Position numbers and translations under genes: made by a program. Below are positions 15,927-24,109 of a stretch of 35,495 nt of DNA, in pieces. Where the stretch lies: the NCBI GenBank assembly GCA_021790475.1, contig JAJYDU010000008.1:1-35495 (forward strand), written 5' to 3'. The stretch's first letter is position 1. Each line of letters opens with the position of its first letter. The DNA is from Planctomycetota bacterium. Its GTDB lineage: Bacteria > Planctomycetota > Phycisphaerae > WQYP01. The notes beneath the pieces were generated by a model that did no database searches, was not told the DNA's origin, and saw only the letters and a list, made by a program, of their open reading frames with translations.

Positions 15927-17300
15927 TTACCTGGATCCCGGGAACATCTGCTGCATGGAGACGCCGCCGCGCGGCGCGGCCGGTTCACTTGCGGGCGGCG
16001 CCGGGGTGTTGCCGTTGGTACCGGAATTCCCCGGCGGGACCGCCGCCGGTTGCGTCGTGGAACCGCCCAGCGGCGTCAAAGCGGGTTTCAAAAACAGATA
16101 ATACAATCGTCCCTTGCTGTATTCATAACCGGCCTGTGTTTGTGCCTCCGGTCCAATACCCATGTAAATGTCGGCCCGACCCGCCGCCCGAATCGCTCCG
16201 CCGGTGTCCTGGTCCAGCAAAAAACCATTGAACGGCTGGATGTTTCCGGAGGTGTCCGGCATCTGGGCGGTCACAAACGTGATCGCCGCCCGCGGGAAAA
16301 TACTCTGGTAGGGCGGCGCTTCAATGGTTTTGTCCGTGGCCAGCGTGCGGTGCGCTGTTACTTTCACGCCCAGCGATCCCAGCGGCCAGTGCGCCGGATT
16401 GTATACCTTGAGAAAAGCCATGAATTTATTGTGCAGAATGATATCTTCCACCTGCCGCGGATGAATTTGAAAATAGGCTTCGATGGCCGAAAGCGAAAGT
16501 TTGCGCGCGCTGATCTTCCCCGCTTTCATCAATGCCATCCCCAGCCCGTGGTAGGTGCGTCCATTGTCGCCGGCATAGCCGATGGTCATCACCTGGCCGT
16601 TGGTGAGAATCACCTTGGCCGACCCCTGGATTTCAGCTACGTAGGCGTCCAGCGGATTGCTGAACCATACCAATTCCCGACCGCGCAACAAATGTTGCCC
16701 GACGATTTTGGCGCGCGACGGATACGGACGAATCGTTCCATTCGGCAACTTCTGGCCCAGAGTCTGCCCGGTGATCGGATTGCTAACCAGGTCTGGCGGG
16801 CGTTTGTACACCGGATAGCGGTATTCCGGGGTTTGGCTCAGACTGCCGTAAAGAATCGGCGTGTAATAGCCGGTGAACCACACGTCGCCCCGGCTGTCAT
16901 ATCCCTTGGCCGTGTATACATCATAACGTTGCACGATGTTTTTCTGGAATTGCGCCGCCGTAGGTACGTTCCGGAGCATGTAGCGGAAATCATCAAGCGT
17001 GTTGAGCTCCTGCCGATGCGTAATCGGCCCGTCGGGAAAAAAAAGCCGGCTCGTAGACGTCCGCATGTACTGAATTGAACGGTCAATCGCCCGGATCAAC
17101 CCTTTCTTGTCCAGGAAAGCCGACTCCATGTTCGGATACTCCCCCGGAGCCAGTTTGCGCAGCCCCCAGTGGCCCGGGGGCAATTGCCGGTCCACATTTG
17201 TGCGCGGCGCCTTAATGATGGTGTTGTTATGCGTGCCGCATCCGGCCAGCAGAACCGATATGCCCAATAGACCCGTCAGCCAAACCAGTCGTCGTTTCAT
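15927..17300 (-). CDS. mltA: MltA-type membrane-bound lytic murein transglycosylase (lipoprotein)
   Basis: Start at ATG 17300, preceded by AAAGGA six bases away; the frame open upstream lacks a ribosome-binding site. The 457-residue product begins MKRRLVWLTGLLGISVLLAGC, a lipoprotein signal with C21 lipidated, so it should sit in the outer membrane facing the periplasm. The MltA domain is seen in GDVWFTGYYTPILYGS and RGRELVWFSNPLDAYVAEIQGSAKV, and the 3D domain in LLDQDTGGAIRAAGRADIYMGIG, which contains the catalytic Asp region. It cleaves peptidoglycan to 1,6-anhydro muropeptides. A Pro/Ala/Gly-rich tail (about 420-457) is an addition relative to E. coli MltA. It supports the presence of peptidoglycan and an outer membrane. 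Confidence 0.93.
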   Translation of the reverse strand: MKRRLVWLTGLLGISVLLAGCGTHNNTIIKAPRTNVDRQLPPGHWGLRKLAPGEYPNMESAFLDKKGLIRAIDRSIQYMRTSTSRLFFPDGPITHRQELNTLDDFRYMLRNVPTAAQFQKNIVQRYDVYTAKGYDSRGDVWFTGYYTPILYGSLSQTPEYRYPVYKRPPDLVSNPITGQTLGQKLPNGTIRPYPSRAKIVGQHLLRGRELVWFSNPLDAYVAEIQGSAKVILTNGQVMTIGYAGDNGRTYHGLGMALMKAGKISARKLSLSAIEAYFQIHPRQVEDIILHNKFMAFLKVYNPAHWPLGSLGVKVTAHRTLATDKTIEAPPYQSIFPRAAITFVTAQMPDTSGNIQPFNGFLLDQDTGGAIRAAGRADIYMGIGPEAQTQAGYEYSKGRLYYLFLKPALTPLGGSTTQPAAVPPGNSGTNGNTPAPPASEPAAPRGGVSMQQMFPGSR

Positions 17301-17403
17301 AGAGTTTCCTTTACCGCCTTGCCCGGACCGATAAAATCTTACAGAACCAGTATAGCGGAAAATATCCGCAATCAACAAAAGAATTACCAGGTGTTCCCGC
17401 CAC

Positions 17404-17534
17404 GGGTGTGGCCGTATTTTTTGGCAAAGCTGGTCCCAGCCGCCTCGTTAGCCGAAAAAAGGAATTCTCTTCATAGAGGTGAACACCGTGTTAAACCGGT
17501 TTTTGCATTGTTGCCAAAAAAAACGGCCACCCCC
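17404..17534 (-). mobile_element. MITE-like element, copy A (131 bp)
   Basis: It has inverted ends, GGGTGTGGCC (17404-17413) and GGCCACCCCC (17525-17534), each followed inward by a T- or A-run and TTGGCAA/TTGCCAA. It is flanked by an exact 8-bp direct repeat, CCCGCCAC, at 17396-17403 and 17535-17542. It matches copy B (35180-35309) in the opposite orientation along its whole length. No coding frame is supported, so it must be mobilised by a transposase elsewhere. It occupies much of the 374-base gap between mltA and the phosphodiesterase gene, where I see nothing else. Confidence 0.85.
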
Positions 17535-17674
17535 CCCGCCACGCCGCCACGTGAGGCGGGAGGAAAGGTTGATCCGGGAGGTTGAAGGGTTATCCGAATC
17601 AGTGTAATTATCATTTTTAGAACGGCGGAAAATGGCGATGAACCGCCGGTACAATAAAGGGAACGGACGGGACT

Positions 17675-19198
17675 ATGGCACAACAACGTTTGGCGAAAAA
17701 ACTGCTGTTGATAGGCTGGGACGCCGCCGACTGGCAAATCATCCAGCCCCTGCTTGAACAGGGCCTCATGCCCAATATGCAGCGCGTCATCAACAACGGC
17801 GTCAGGGGCGATATCGCCACCATAAAGCCTGTTCTCTCGCCGATGCTATGGAACTCCATCGCCACCGGCAAACGACCGGACAAACATGGCATCCTGAGTT
17901 TCATGGAACCAGATCCCGACCACCAGTACGTCCGCCCTTCCACCAGCACCTCGCGGAAGGTCAAGGCGATATGGAACATTCTTTCGCAGAACGATCTGAC
18001 CAGCCAGGTGATCGCGTGGTTCGCCGGACACCCCGCCGAACCGATCCGCGGCTGTTGCGTAAGCGAATATTTTCAGAAGACTGTTGACGATTTCGACAAG
18101 CCCTTGCCGATCAAGCCCGGCACATTCCACCCACCGGAGCTGGAGACCGAGTTGGCTCCGTTCCGGATTCACCCGGCGAAACTCGACGGTGGCACGATTG
18201 AGACTTTTGTTCCCAACGCCGCCAAGATAAACCAGGAAAAAGACGATAGACTCGGCGCTCTGGCTCACATATTGGCGGAAACCGCCAGCGTGCACGCCGC
18301 CGCCACCTATCTTCTGAAAAATAAGCCTTGGGATTTTGCCGCTGTCTATTGTCTAGCGATTGATCATTTCTCCCACGGCTTTATGCCCTACCATCCGCCG
18401 AGGCGGGACATAATTTCCAATGAGGATTTTGATCTCTACAAGGACGTGGTCAACGGCGCTTACCGTTGGCACGACATGATGCTGGGACAGTTGTTAGACC
18501 TGGCGGGACCGGAGACCGTCGTTGTGATCGTTTCCGATCATGGCTTTTATTCCGACCACCGGCGGCCCGAATACATTTCCAAGGAACCCGCGGGAGCAGC
18601 CGTCTGTCACCGCCCTTTCGGCATCATCTGCATGAGCGGGCCGGGCATTCGTAAGGGCGGGCGCATTGACGGCGCAAGCATCTTGGATGTCACGCCCACC
18701 CTGCTGACTCTTTTCGGACTGCCGGTTGGCCAGGACATGGACGGCAAAGTTCTTCTCCAGGCGTTTGAAAAACCGCCGGCCCTGGAATGGATTAACTCCT
18801 GGGAAGATATTCCCGGCAATGCCGGCATGCATCCGCCGGAAAAGCGGCAAGATCCCCTGGAAGCCCAGGAAGCGATCAACCAGCTTGTGGCGTTGGGTTA
18901 TATAGCGCCGTTGGAAGAGGACAAGGAAAAGGCGGTCCGGCACACCATTCTGGAACGCCAGGCGAATCTAGCGATGGTTTATGCAGATGGCGGGAAATTT
19001 GCCGAAGCAATTTCATTGCTGGAAACACTTGTTCTGGAATTGCCCAACCGCATCCGCCTGAACTTGTTGCTGGCCCAATGCTACCGCCATGTCGGCCGCC
19101 GGCGGGAGGCCCAGTGGATTGTTGAGGGAGTATTGGTTCCCTATCCGCTAACGCCATTTGCGTTGCTTCAATTGGCGGGGGGACCGCAGGATTGTTGA
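17675..19198 (+). CDS. Alkaline-phosphatase-superfamily phosphodiesterase with C-terminal TPR
   Basis: The 507-residue product is a type I phosphodiesterase/nucleotide pyrophosphatase. Metal-binding motifs are IGWDAADW (13-20), SPMLWNSIATGKRPDKHG (about 55-72, containing the nucleophile region), LAIDHFSHGF and VIVSDHGF. No signal peptide is seen, suggesting a cytoplasmic enzyme. After VTPTLLTLFGLPVGQDMDGK the chain continues into a TPR-like pair of helices (ANLAMVYADGGKFAEAISLLETLVLELP and LNLLLAQCYRHVGRRREAQWIVEGVL). It ends abruptly at LLQLAGGPQDC. Members of this planctomycete-type group often carry more TPRs, so the C terminus may be truncated. The substrate is unknown. Neighbours are a sulfotransferase and a methyltransferase on the other strand. 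Confidence 0.85.
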   Translation: MAQQRLAKKLLLIGWDAADWQIIQPLLEQGLMPNMQRVINNGVRGDIATIKPVLSPMLWNSIATGKRPDKHGILSFMEPDPDHQYVRPSTSTSRKVKAIWNILSQNDLTSQVIAWFAGHPAEPIRGCCVSEYFQKTVDDFDKPLPIKPGTFHPPELETELAPFRIHPAKLDGGTIETFVPNAAKINQEKDDRLGALAHILAETASVHAAATYLLKNKPWDFAAVYCLAIDHFSHGFMPYHPPRRDIISNEDFDLYKDVVNGAYRWHDMMLGQLLDLAGPETVVVIVSDHGFYSDHRRPEYISKEPAGAAVCHRPFGIICMSGPGIRKGGRIDGASILDVTPTLLTLFGLPVGQDMDGKVLLQAFEKPPALEWINSWEDIPGNAGMHPPEKRQDPLEAQEAINQLVALGYIAPLEEDKEKAVRHTILERQANLAMVYADGGKFAEAISLLETLVLELPNRIRLNLLLAQCYRHVGRRREAQWIVEGVLVPYPLTPFALLQLAGGPQDC

Positions 19199-19224
19199 GG
19201 GGTGCAAGTTTTGATCGGCGACGT

Positions 19225-19812
19225 CTACGCCCGCTGGCGGTAAAGCGCCGGATCAATGGCCGCGTGCATAGCCTGAAGATTCATCGGTCGCGAGAGAAAC
19301 GCGGCGATTGCCTGAATCCACTCGTGGGGATTTTGCACCAGCTGGCGGTACTCGATGTTGCACACGGCAAAATTCGGCTGCCGGGCGAGCCACTGATCGA
19401 TGGCGGCAATTTCGCGGGCAAAAATATCTCCAAGTTGCCTGTCGCTTAGCCCTGTGGCGGTGCCGGAACGTCCCTTGAGCATGGCCCGCTGTGAGGCAAG
19501 CACCTCGTTGCGATCGCGCCGCATAAAAATGACGCGATAAGAATAGTCCGCCGGCAGATCGTAAAGCAACCGATAGATGATCTTCACCGCTTTGCCGGGG
19601 GCGCCGGCGAGCCATTGAGGATTAGTCCTGGTGAATTTGACGGCTTCAAATTCGTAATAACCGCGCGGATTGTTTTCATCCGGCGCGCGCTGGGAATCGG
19701 TAAGAATCGATATACCGCCCGCGGCGAGCATCTGCATCATCAGCGACGTGCCCGACCGCGGCAAACCGGAAACAATAATCACCGGTTGCGTATCCAACCG
19801 CGCGCCGGTCAT
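19225..19812 (-). CDS. Sulfotransferase-family protein
   Basis: I prefer the ATG at 19812 because GGAGG stands seven bases before it; an ATG at 19842 would add ten residues and has a GGAG only three bases upstream. The 195-residue product begins with the PAPS-binding loop VIIVSGLPRSGTSLMMQML (11-29), with Lys/Arg and Ser/Thr as in the 5' phosphosulfate loop. YRVIFMRRDRNEVLASQRAML (about 96-116) fits the 3' phosphate-binding motif. It is shorter than many sulfotransferases. The acceptor is unknown; it may be a glycan or lipid. It is directly downstream of a methyltransferase gene, 50 bases after that gene's stop, so both may modify the same molecule. Confidence 0.85.
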   Translation of the reverse strand: MTGARLDTQPVIIVSGLPRSGTSLMMQMLAAGGISILTDSQRAPDENNPRGYYEFEAVKFTRTNPQWLAGAPGKAVKIIYRLLYDLPADYSYRVIFMRRDRNEVLASQRAMLKGRSGTATGLSDRQLGDIFAREIAAIDQWLARQPNFAVCNIEYRQLVQNPHEWIQAIAAFLSRPMNLQAMHAAIDPALYRQRA

Positions 19813-19862
19813 ATCCAAACCTCCAGAGAAGTTCAAATTCATTATCTCCGTTTCTGTATGCG

Positions 19863-20585
19863 TCACCCATGAGCTTTCCGCAGCCGCGCCACCAGCAGGA
19901 CGTTGGCGAAGGGCGTACCGCGGCTCATGGGTAAGGCGTCCACCGTGAAACCCAGCGACTCCAATGCGCCCGTCCAGTTCGCCACAGACCGGCAATACAA
20001 CCGGCGAAGGCGATGGCCGCGCGCCATGATAACCAATAGATCAACCCAGTAGCTCAAGACAAATCGCAGTCCGCCCGCAGTGTTGCCCACCCGCAGCAGC
20101 AGCACCCCGTGCGGGCAGAGCGAATCGCGTACCCGCCGCAGCACCCGGTCTTGTACGGAAAAGTTGAAGTAGTGCAATACATCGAAAATTACCACCACAT
20201 CCGCCGGACCAAAATCGCCGGTACGAATATCGCCCTGTACAAACTCGGCGCTCTCGCCCAGCGCCCGCCTGGCCCGCCACACATCGCGGGGCATCATTTC
20301 CATGCCATGGATCCACGTCGGTTGCGGCGCTGGCGGCCAATTCCGGGGCCAGTCGCCGGCGACATACCGGCTTTGCGCCGCCCGCAGCCATGCGGCCAGA
20401 AGTCCCTGGCCACAACCCAAGTCGTGAATACGGGCCTGCGGCGGAATCAGGCCTCTCTCCAGCAAAGCGGTAAAGATCGGGTCGCCACGAAGCTTACCGC
20501 GGGCGAAATGCCATGCGAAACAACCGACTGCCCGATACGGTGCGGCAGCGGTGGCGACCAGTTCGGATATCCAGGGCGAATTCAT
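19863..20585 (-). CDS. SAM-dependent class I methyltransferase
   Basis: I start at ATG 20585 (MNSPWISELVATAAAPYRAVGCFAWHFARGKLRGDPIF); the frame upstream reads as repeat-like noise. The 240-residue product has motif I IHDLGCGQGLLAAWL (53-67), then GDIRTGDFGPADVVVIFDVLHYF, which are the SAM-pocket motifs. The pattern of the middle and end (VRDSLCPHGVLLLRVGNTAGGLRF, ARGHRLRRLYCRSVANWTGALESLGF and PMSRGTPFANVLLVARL) resembles methyltransferases found beside aryl-polyene and related lipid-pigment clusters, but no other such gene is in the window. The acceptor is unknown. It precedes the sulfotransferase gene. Confidence 0.8.
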   Translation of the reverse strand: MNSPWISELVATAAAPYRAVGCFAWHFARGKLRGDPIFTALLERGLIPPQARIHDLGCGQGLLAAWLRAAQSRYVAGDWPRNWPPAPQPTWIHGMEMMPRDVWRARRALGESAEFVQGDIRTGDFGPADVVVIFDVLHYFNFSVQDRVLRRVRDSLCPHGVLLLRVGNTAGGLRFVLSYWVDLLVIMARGHRLRRLYCRSVANWTGALESLGFTVDALPMSRGTPFANVLLVARLRKAHG

Positions 20586-20959
20586 TTCCCGTGGTTCATC
20601 ACCGCCCGCGTTTTCTTTGATGAAGCCTGGTAAATCGCCTGGCCCGGCCGGTAGCGCGGTCCCGCACCGTTCCGACCCTGTCCGACTGCCATCGGGATTC
20701 CGATGGCTACCGGGATCAGAACGATATTTTCGCCCGTTTGACAGAGAGCGTCTCATTGGCCGGTGGAATCTCCGTATGACGATGCAACTCCAGTTGGCTC
20801 CTCCGGAACACATTTTAACAAAGAATAAGCATTTGCGTCTTCTCTCGTACATTGCCGATTTCCCCCCCCCGCGGCAATGACGGGCGGATAACGACGTTGT
20901 ATAATTAGTATGGCCAATCAGGACGATTGTTCGTGTTCCCGGCTGGAGGTTTTTTCTTT
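20586..20959. other. Noncoding gap between the methyltransferase and pterin dehydratase genes
   Basis: This gap of 374 bases between divergent genes holds a perfect hairpin, CCATCGG-GATT-CCGATGG (20689-20706), followed by CTACCGGGAT, which is related to the palindromes at 7014 and 14349. A run of ten C is at 20865-20874. The plus-strand part just before the pterin dehydratase gene (around 20900-20908, TATAATTAG) may contain its promoter. I see no gene in the gap. Confidence 0.45.
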
Positions 20960-21307
20960 ATGGCGCACGTTCCAGATGGCTCCCGCTTTTCGTCCCGCCG
21001 CTGCAAACCGTGCGAGGGTGGGGTCAAGCCGATGGAAAACGAAGAGATTCAAGAGCGGCTCCAGGATGTCCCCGGCTGGGAATACCGCGATGGAGAACTT
21101 ATACGGGCATTTGTTTTTATGAACTACCACCAGACGATGGCGTTTGTAAACGCCGTCGCCTGGCTGGCGCAGATGGAGAACCATCATCCCGATATGGAAG
21201 TTGGTTACAGTCGATGTCTGATTCGCTACCGCACCCATGCGATCGGAGGGCTATCGGAGAACGATTTTATCTGTGCCGCAAAAATCAACGCCATGTTGAT
21301 TCTCTAG
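20960..21307 (+). CDS. Pterin-4a-carbinolamine dehydratase (PCD/DCoH family)
   Basis: Start at ATG 20960, with GGAGG ten bases upstream; the 115-residue product fits the family. RRCKPCEGGVKPM (about 12-24) is the typical N terminus of bacterial members, followed by LQDVPGWEY and the catalytic pattern ENHHPDMEVGY (about 76-86) with two His and an Asp, then LIRYRTHAIGGLSENDFICAAKIN. The family dehydrates 4a-hydroxytetrahydrobiopterin, normally to recycle the cofactor of aromatic amino-acid hydroxylases. No such hydroxylase is in the window, and in many bacteria the protein is thought to have another role. Gene symbol phhB would apply to the pseudomonad homologue but is not supported by context. 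Confidence 0.9.
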   Translation: MAHVPDGSRFSSRRCKPCEGGVKPMENEEIQERLQDVPGWEYRDGELIRAFVFMNYHQTMAFVNAVAWLAQMENHHPDMEVGYSRCLIRYRTHAIGGLSENDFICAAKINAMLIL

Positions 21308-21372
21308 CGGCCCATTCAAGCGTTCAGTAGTTGGTACAATGGCAAGGCGCGCCGTGGGGGTTGGAATCTTTC

Positions 21373-22593
21373 ATGATCAGCGAAACGCAGGGACGCAGAA
21401 AAGTTCTCATTCTTTCGGCCTCCGCCGGGGCGGGCCACGTCCGCGCCGCCGAGGCCCTGTTGAAGGTGTGTCAGGCGCATCCCCAGGTCGGCCAGGTGCA
21501 GCATTGGGACATGCTCAAGTACACTTCCCGGCTGTTCCGGCACATCTATTCGCAGGTATACCTGGACCTGATCAACCGTGCGCCCAAAATGCTCGGCTGG
21601 ATTTACGATACCACCGATACCCCCTGGCGCCGGGAGAAAATGCGGCTGGCTTTCGACAAATTCAACGCGGGACCGTTCCTCAAGGCGGCCGCCGCTTTTA
21701 CGCCGAATCTGATCATCTGCACCCACTTCACGCCGGCCGTCCTGACGGCCTGGCTTTACGAGAACGGCCGATTGCCGGTGCGACCGTCGATCGCCGTGAC
21801 GGATTTCGATTGCCACGCGATGTGGCTGACACATAGCTATCAACATTATTTTGTCATGCTGGAAGAAACCCGCGCGCACATGGAACGGCTGGGCATCGAT
21901 CCGACGTGCATCAGCGTATCCGGAATACCGGTGGATCCGGTTTTCATGGAGGAAAAAACACCGGAACAGGCCCGCCGCCGTCTCGGTCTGGACTTGCACC
22001 TCTTTACCATTCTGGTCGTTGCCGGCGGTTATGGCGTCGGTCCCGTCGAAACCATGATCGACGAACTCTTTCGCATTCGCCGACGGGCGCAGATTGTCGT
22101 TATCGCGGGCCAGGGCGAGGATCTCAAGCAGAAGCTGGACCAAATTGCCGCGCGGCGCAACGGCGCGGAACCGGTGCAAATGGTGGCGATCGGTTACACC
22201 ACCCTGATGGACGAATACATGGCTGCCGCCGACCTGCTGTTGGGAAAAGCCGGCGGCCTCACGACCAGCGAAGCCCTGGCCCGCCGGCTGCCCATCTGCA
22301 TTGTCAATCCAATCCCCGGCCAGGAACAGCGCAACGCCGATCATCTGCTGGAGGCGGGCGCGGCCATTCGCTGCAATAATATCGCCGCGCTGGCATGGAA
22401 AATCGAACGGTTGATGGACGATCCCAACCGCCTGACCGCCATGCGCCGCCACGCCGCCGAACTCTCCCGTCCCGCCGCCGCGACGACCATTGTCAATACC
22501 CTCCTGGAAATGCCCGCACATAACGGTGTGAGCCGCCGTCTGCGCGGCCGCGCGCCAAAACGAGCCCGACAGTCATCGGGCCGGGAGGCCTGA
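21373..22593 (+). CDS. MGDG-synthase-like glycosyltransferase (GT28)
   Basis: Start at ATG 21373 gives 406 residues. The N-terminal half begins RKVLILSASAGAGHVRAAEALL (9-30), the hallmark of the MGDG synthase and processive diacylglycerol glucosyltransferase group. The C-terminal Rossmann domain has LVVAGGYGVGPVETMID (about 214-230), VVIAGQGE and the nucleotide-sugar site LGKAGGLTTSEALARRLP (290-307), followed by NPIPGQEQRNADHL. It probably transfers a sugar from UDP-sugar to diacylglycerol, forming a membrane glycolipid at the cytoplasmic face of the inner membrane. Sugar and acceptor are not defined by sequence. It follows the pterin dehydratase gene by 65 bases on the same strand. A basic tail (RRLRGRAPKRARQ) could bind membrane phosphates. 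Confidence 0.87.
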   Translation: MISETQGRRKVLILSASAGAGHVRAAEALLKVCQAHPQVGQVQHWDMLKYTSRLFRHIYSQVYLDLINRAPKMLGWIYDTTDTPWRREKMRLAFDKFNAGPFLKAAAAFTPNLIICTHFTPAVLTAWLYENGRLPVRPSIAVTDFDCHAMWLTHSYQHYFVMLEETRAHMERLGIDPTCISVSGIPVDPVFMEEKTPEQARRRLGLDLHLFTILVVAGGYGVGPVETMIDELFRIRRRAQIVVIAGQGEDLKQKLDQIAARRNGAEPVQMVAIGYTTLMDEYMAAADLLLGKAGGLTTSEALARRLPICIVNPIPGQEQRNADHLLEAGAAIRCNNIAALAWKIERLMDDPNRLTAMRRHAAELSRPAAATTIVNTLLEMPAHNGVSRRLRGRAPKRARQSSGREA

Positions 22594-22759
22594 TGAATTC
22601 CGCCGTCCGGGCGATAGCGCCAATTCCGCCGCGCCGTCTAAACATTTATGTTACCTATTCTATACGGGCATTACCGGCCTACCGGCTGGCAGACCGAAAA
22701 AATCGCTACGCTTGCTGGAAGTCGCCGCGTCCCGGCGTCTTTGTATATCCTCATGGGAC

Positions 22760-23845
22760 ATGAGAACCGACGAACTGGATTATTCCCTGCCCGCGTCGCT
22801 GATCGCCCGCCATCCGGTATATCCGCGCGACCGGAGCCGCCTCCTGGTCTATCGCCGGGCCGCGGATGCGGTCGAACACCTTCGGTTTCATGAATTGCCG
22901 GCTCTGCTTGCCGCCGGCGATCTGCTGGTAGCCAACGACGCGCGCGTGCTACCGGCAAAATTACGATTGCGAAAACCATCCGGCGGTCTTCTGTCAGGGT
23001 TGTTCCTGGAGGAAACGGCGCCGGGATGCTGGCGGGTAATGCTCAAAACCCGCGGGCGTGTCGCCCCGGGAATGGCGCTGCCGGTCGTTGATTCGCATGA
23101 CCAACCCAGCGGTGTGGAACTGATCTTGTGCCGGCGGCTGGAGGAAAAAGGCCAGTGGATCGCCGATCTGAACACCGCGCAAGCGGCGCTTACTATTCTG
23201 GAGAAAGTCGGCGGCGTTCCCCTGCCGCCGTACATCGAAAAGGCCCGCTCGGTTGATCGCGCCGCCCCGTTCCAGGAGAAAGATGCGGTGGATTATCAAA
23301 CGGTGTACGCCCGTTCCACCGGATCCCTGGCCTGCCCGACCGCCGGTCTGCATTTCACCCCGGGACTTCTGGCGGAACTGGCGCGGCACGGTGTGAAACA
23401 GGCGTTTGTGACGCTGCACGTGGGACTGGGAACATTTCTGCCGGTACGGACGCCGCGGTTGGAGAATCACACTGTTTCGCGGGAGTTTTTCAGCATCGGC
23501 CGGTCAACCGTGGAGAGTATCCGCCGGCAGCGGGCGGCGGGACGCCGCATGGTAGTAGTCGGAACCACCACCGTTCGCACCCTGGAAACCGCTGCGGGTG
23601 AAATTCTGGACGTATCCGCTCCGCCACACGACCTGGCCGCCTGGACCGATCTGCTGATTCAGCCCGGATTCACATTTCGGCTTTGTGATGCCCTGATTAC
23701 CAACTTTCATCTGCCGCGCAGCACTCTGCTGGCGCTGGTCGCGGCGCTGGTCGGCTTGGAACGCCTGAAAGACTTGTACCGCCAGGCGATACGCCTGAAC
23801 TATCGCTTTTACAGTTATGGCGACGCGATGTTGATATTGCCGTGA
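22760..23845 (+). CDS. queA: S-adenosylmethionine:tRNA ribosyltransferase-isomerase (queuosine synthesis)
   Basis: Start at ATG 22760 gives 361 residues. The start is the expected MRTDELDYSLPASLIARHPVYPRDRSRLLV. Later diagnostic stretches are FHELPALLAAGDLLVANDARVLPAKL, YARSTGSLACPTAGLHFT (with the usual GSxAxPTAGLHF), THVGLGTF-like TLHVGLGTFLPVR and ITNFHLPRSTLLALVAAL, followed by YRFYSYGDAMLIL. QueA transfers the ribosyl part of SAM to preQ1-modified tRNA to make epoxyqueuosine, in the cytoplasm. tgt, the usual neighbour, is not here. Ribosome-binding site is weak. The next feature on the strand is the promoter of tRNA-fMet, 13 bases after the stop. Confidence 0.96.
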   Translation: MRTDELDYSLPASLIARHPVYPRDRSRLLVYRRAADAVEHLRFHELPALLAAGDLLVANDARVLPAKLRLRKPSGGLLSGLFLEETAPGCWRVMLKTRGRVAPGMALPVVDSHDQPSGVELILCRRLEEKGQWIADLNTAQAALTILEKVGGVPLPPYIEKARSVDRAAPFQEKDAVDYQTVYARSTGSLACPTAGLHFTPGLLAELARHGVKQAFVTLHVGLGTFLPVRTPRLENHTVSREFFSIGRSTVESIRRQRAAGRRMVVVGTTTVRTLETAAGEILDVSAPPHDLAAWTDLLIQPGFTFRLCDALITNFHLPRSTLLALVAALVGLERLKDLYRQAIRLNYRFYSYGDAMLILP

Positions 23846-23858
23846 GAGGCAGGGGCGT

Positions 23859-23888
23859 TTGACATGGAACCGGCGGATATGGGATACT
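23859..23888 (+). promoter_or_regulatory. Strong sigma-70 promoter for the leader and tRNA-fMet
   Basis: TTGACA (23859-23864), 18 bases, then GATACT (23883-23888). The -35 is a perfect consensus and the -10 matches at four of six. It starts 13 bases after queA and about 100 bases before the tRNA, in the right direction. Transcription would begin near 23895. Confidence 0.6.
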
Positions 23889-23900
23889 GGACGGATAGAT

Positions 23901-23991
23901 GAGGGGAGCCCCGAGACTTCGGGAGTAGCTCGTCGCAGGGCCGAGAATGGAATGAAGCCTGACGAGCCGACATAGTAAACGCGATATTGAT
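23901..23991 (+). ncRNA. Possible structured leader or small RNA before tRNA-fMet
   Basis: About 90 bases lie between the promoter and the tRNA and carry clear folding potential. A short hairpin, CCCGA-GACT-TCGGG, is at 23910-23923. A longer stem pairs GCTCGTC (23928-23934) with GACGAGC (23961-23967) and continues inward with AGG/CCT across a small bulge, closing a loop rich in A and G. GCGAT...TCGC lies just before and into the tRNA start. I do not recognise a known RNA family. It may only be a 5' leader removed by RNase P, or a separate RNA. Confidence 0.4.
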
Positions 23992-24065
<74 letters not shown>

Positions 24066-24067
24066 AT

Positions 24068-24099
24068 AAAACAGGCCGGCCAGCTGGCCGGCCTGTTTT
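24068..24099. terminator. Perfect 32-bp palindromic bidirectional terminator
   Basis: AAAACAGGCCGGCCAG is followed at once by its exact reverse complement, so each strand has a GC stem flanked by A4 and T4. It ends the tRNA-fMet transcript on the plus strand and thiG, whose stop codon is 10 bases away, on the minus strand. Confidence 0.9.
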
Positions 24100-24109
24100 G
24101 TTTGCGATA

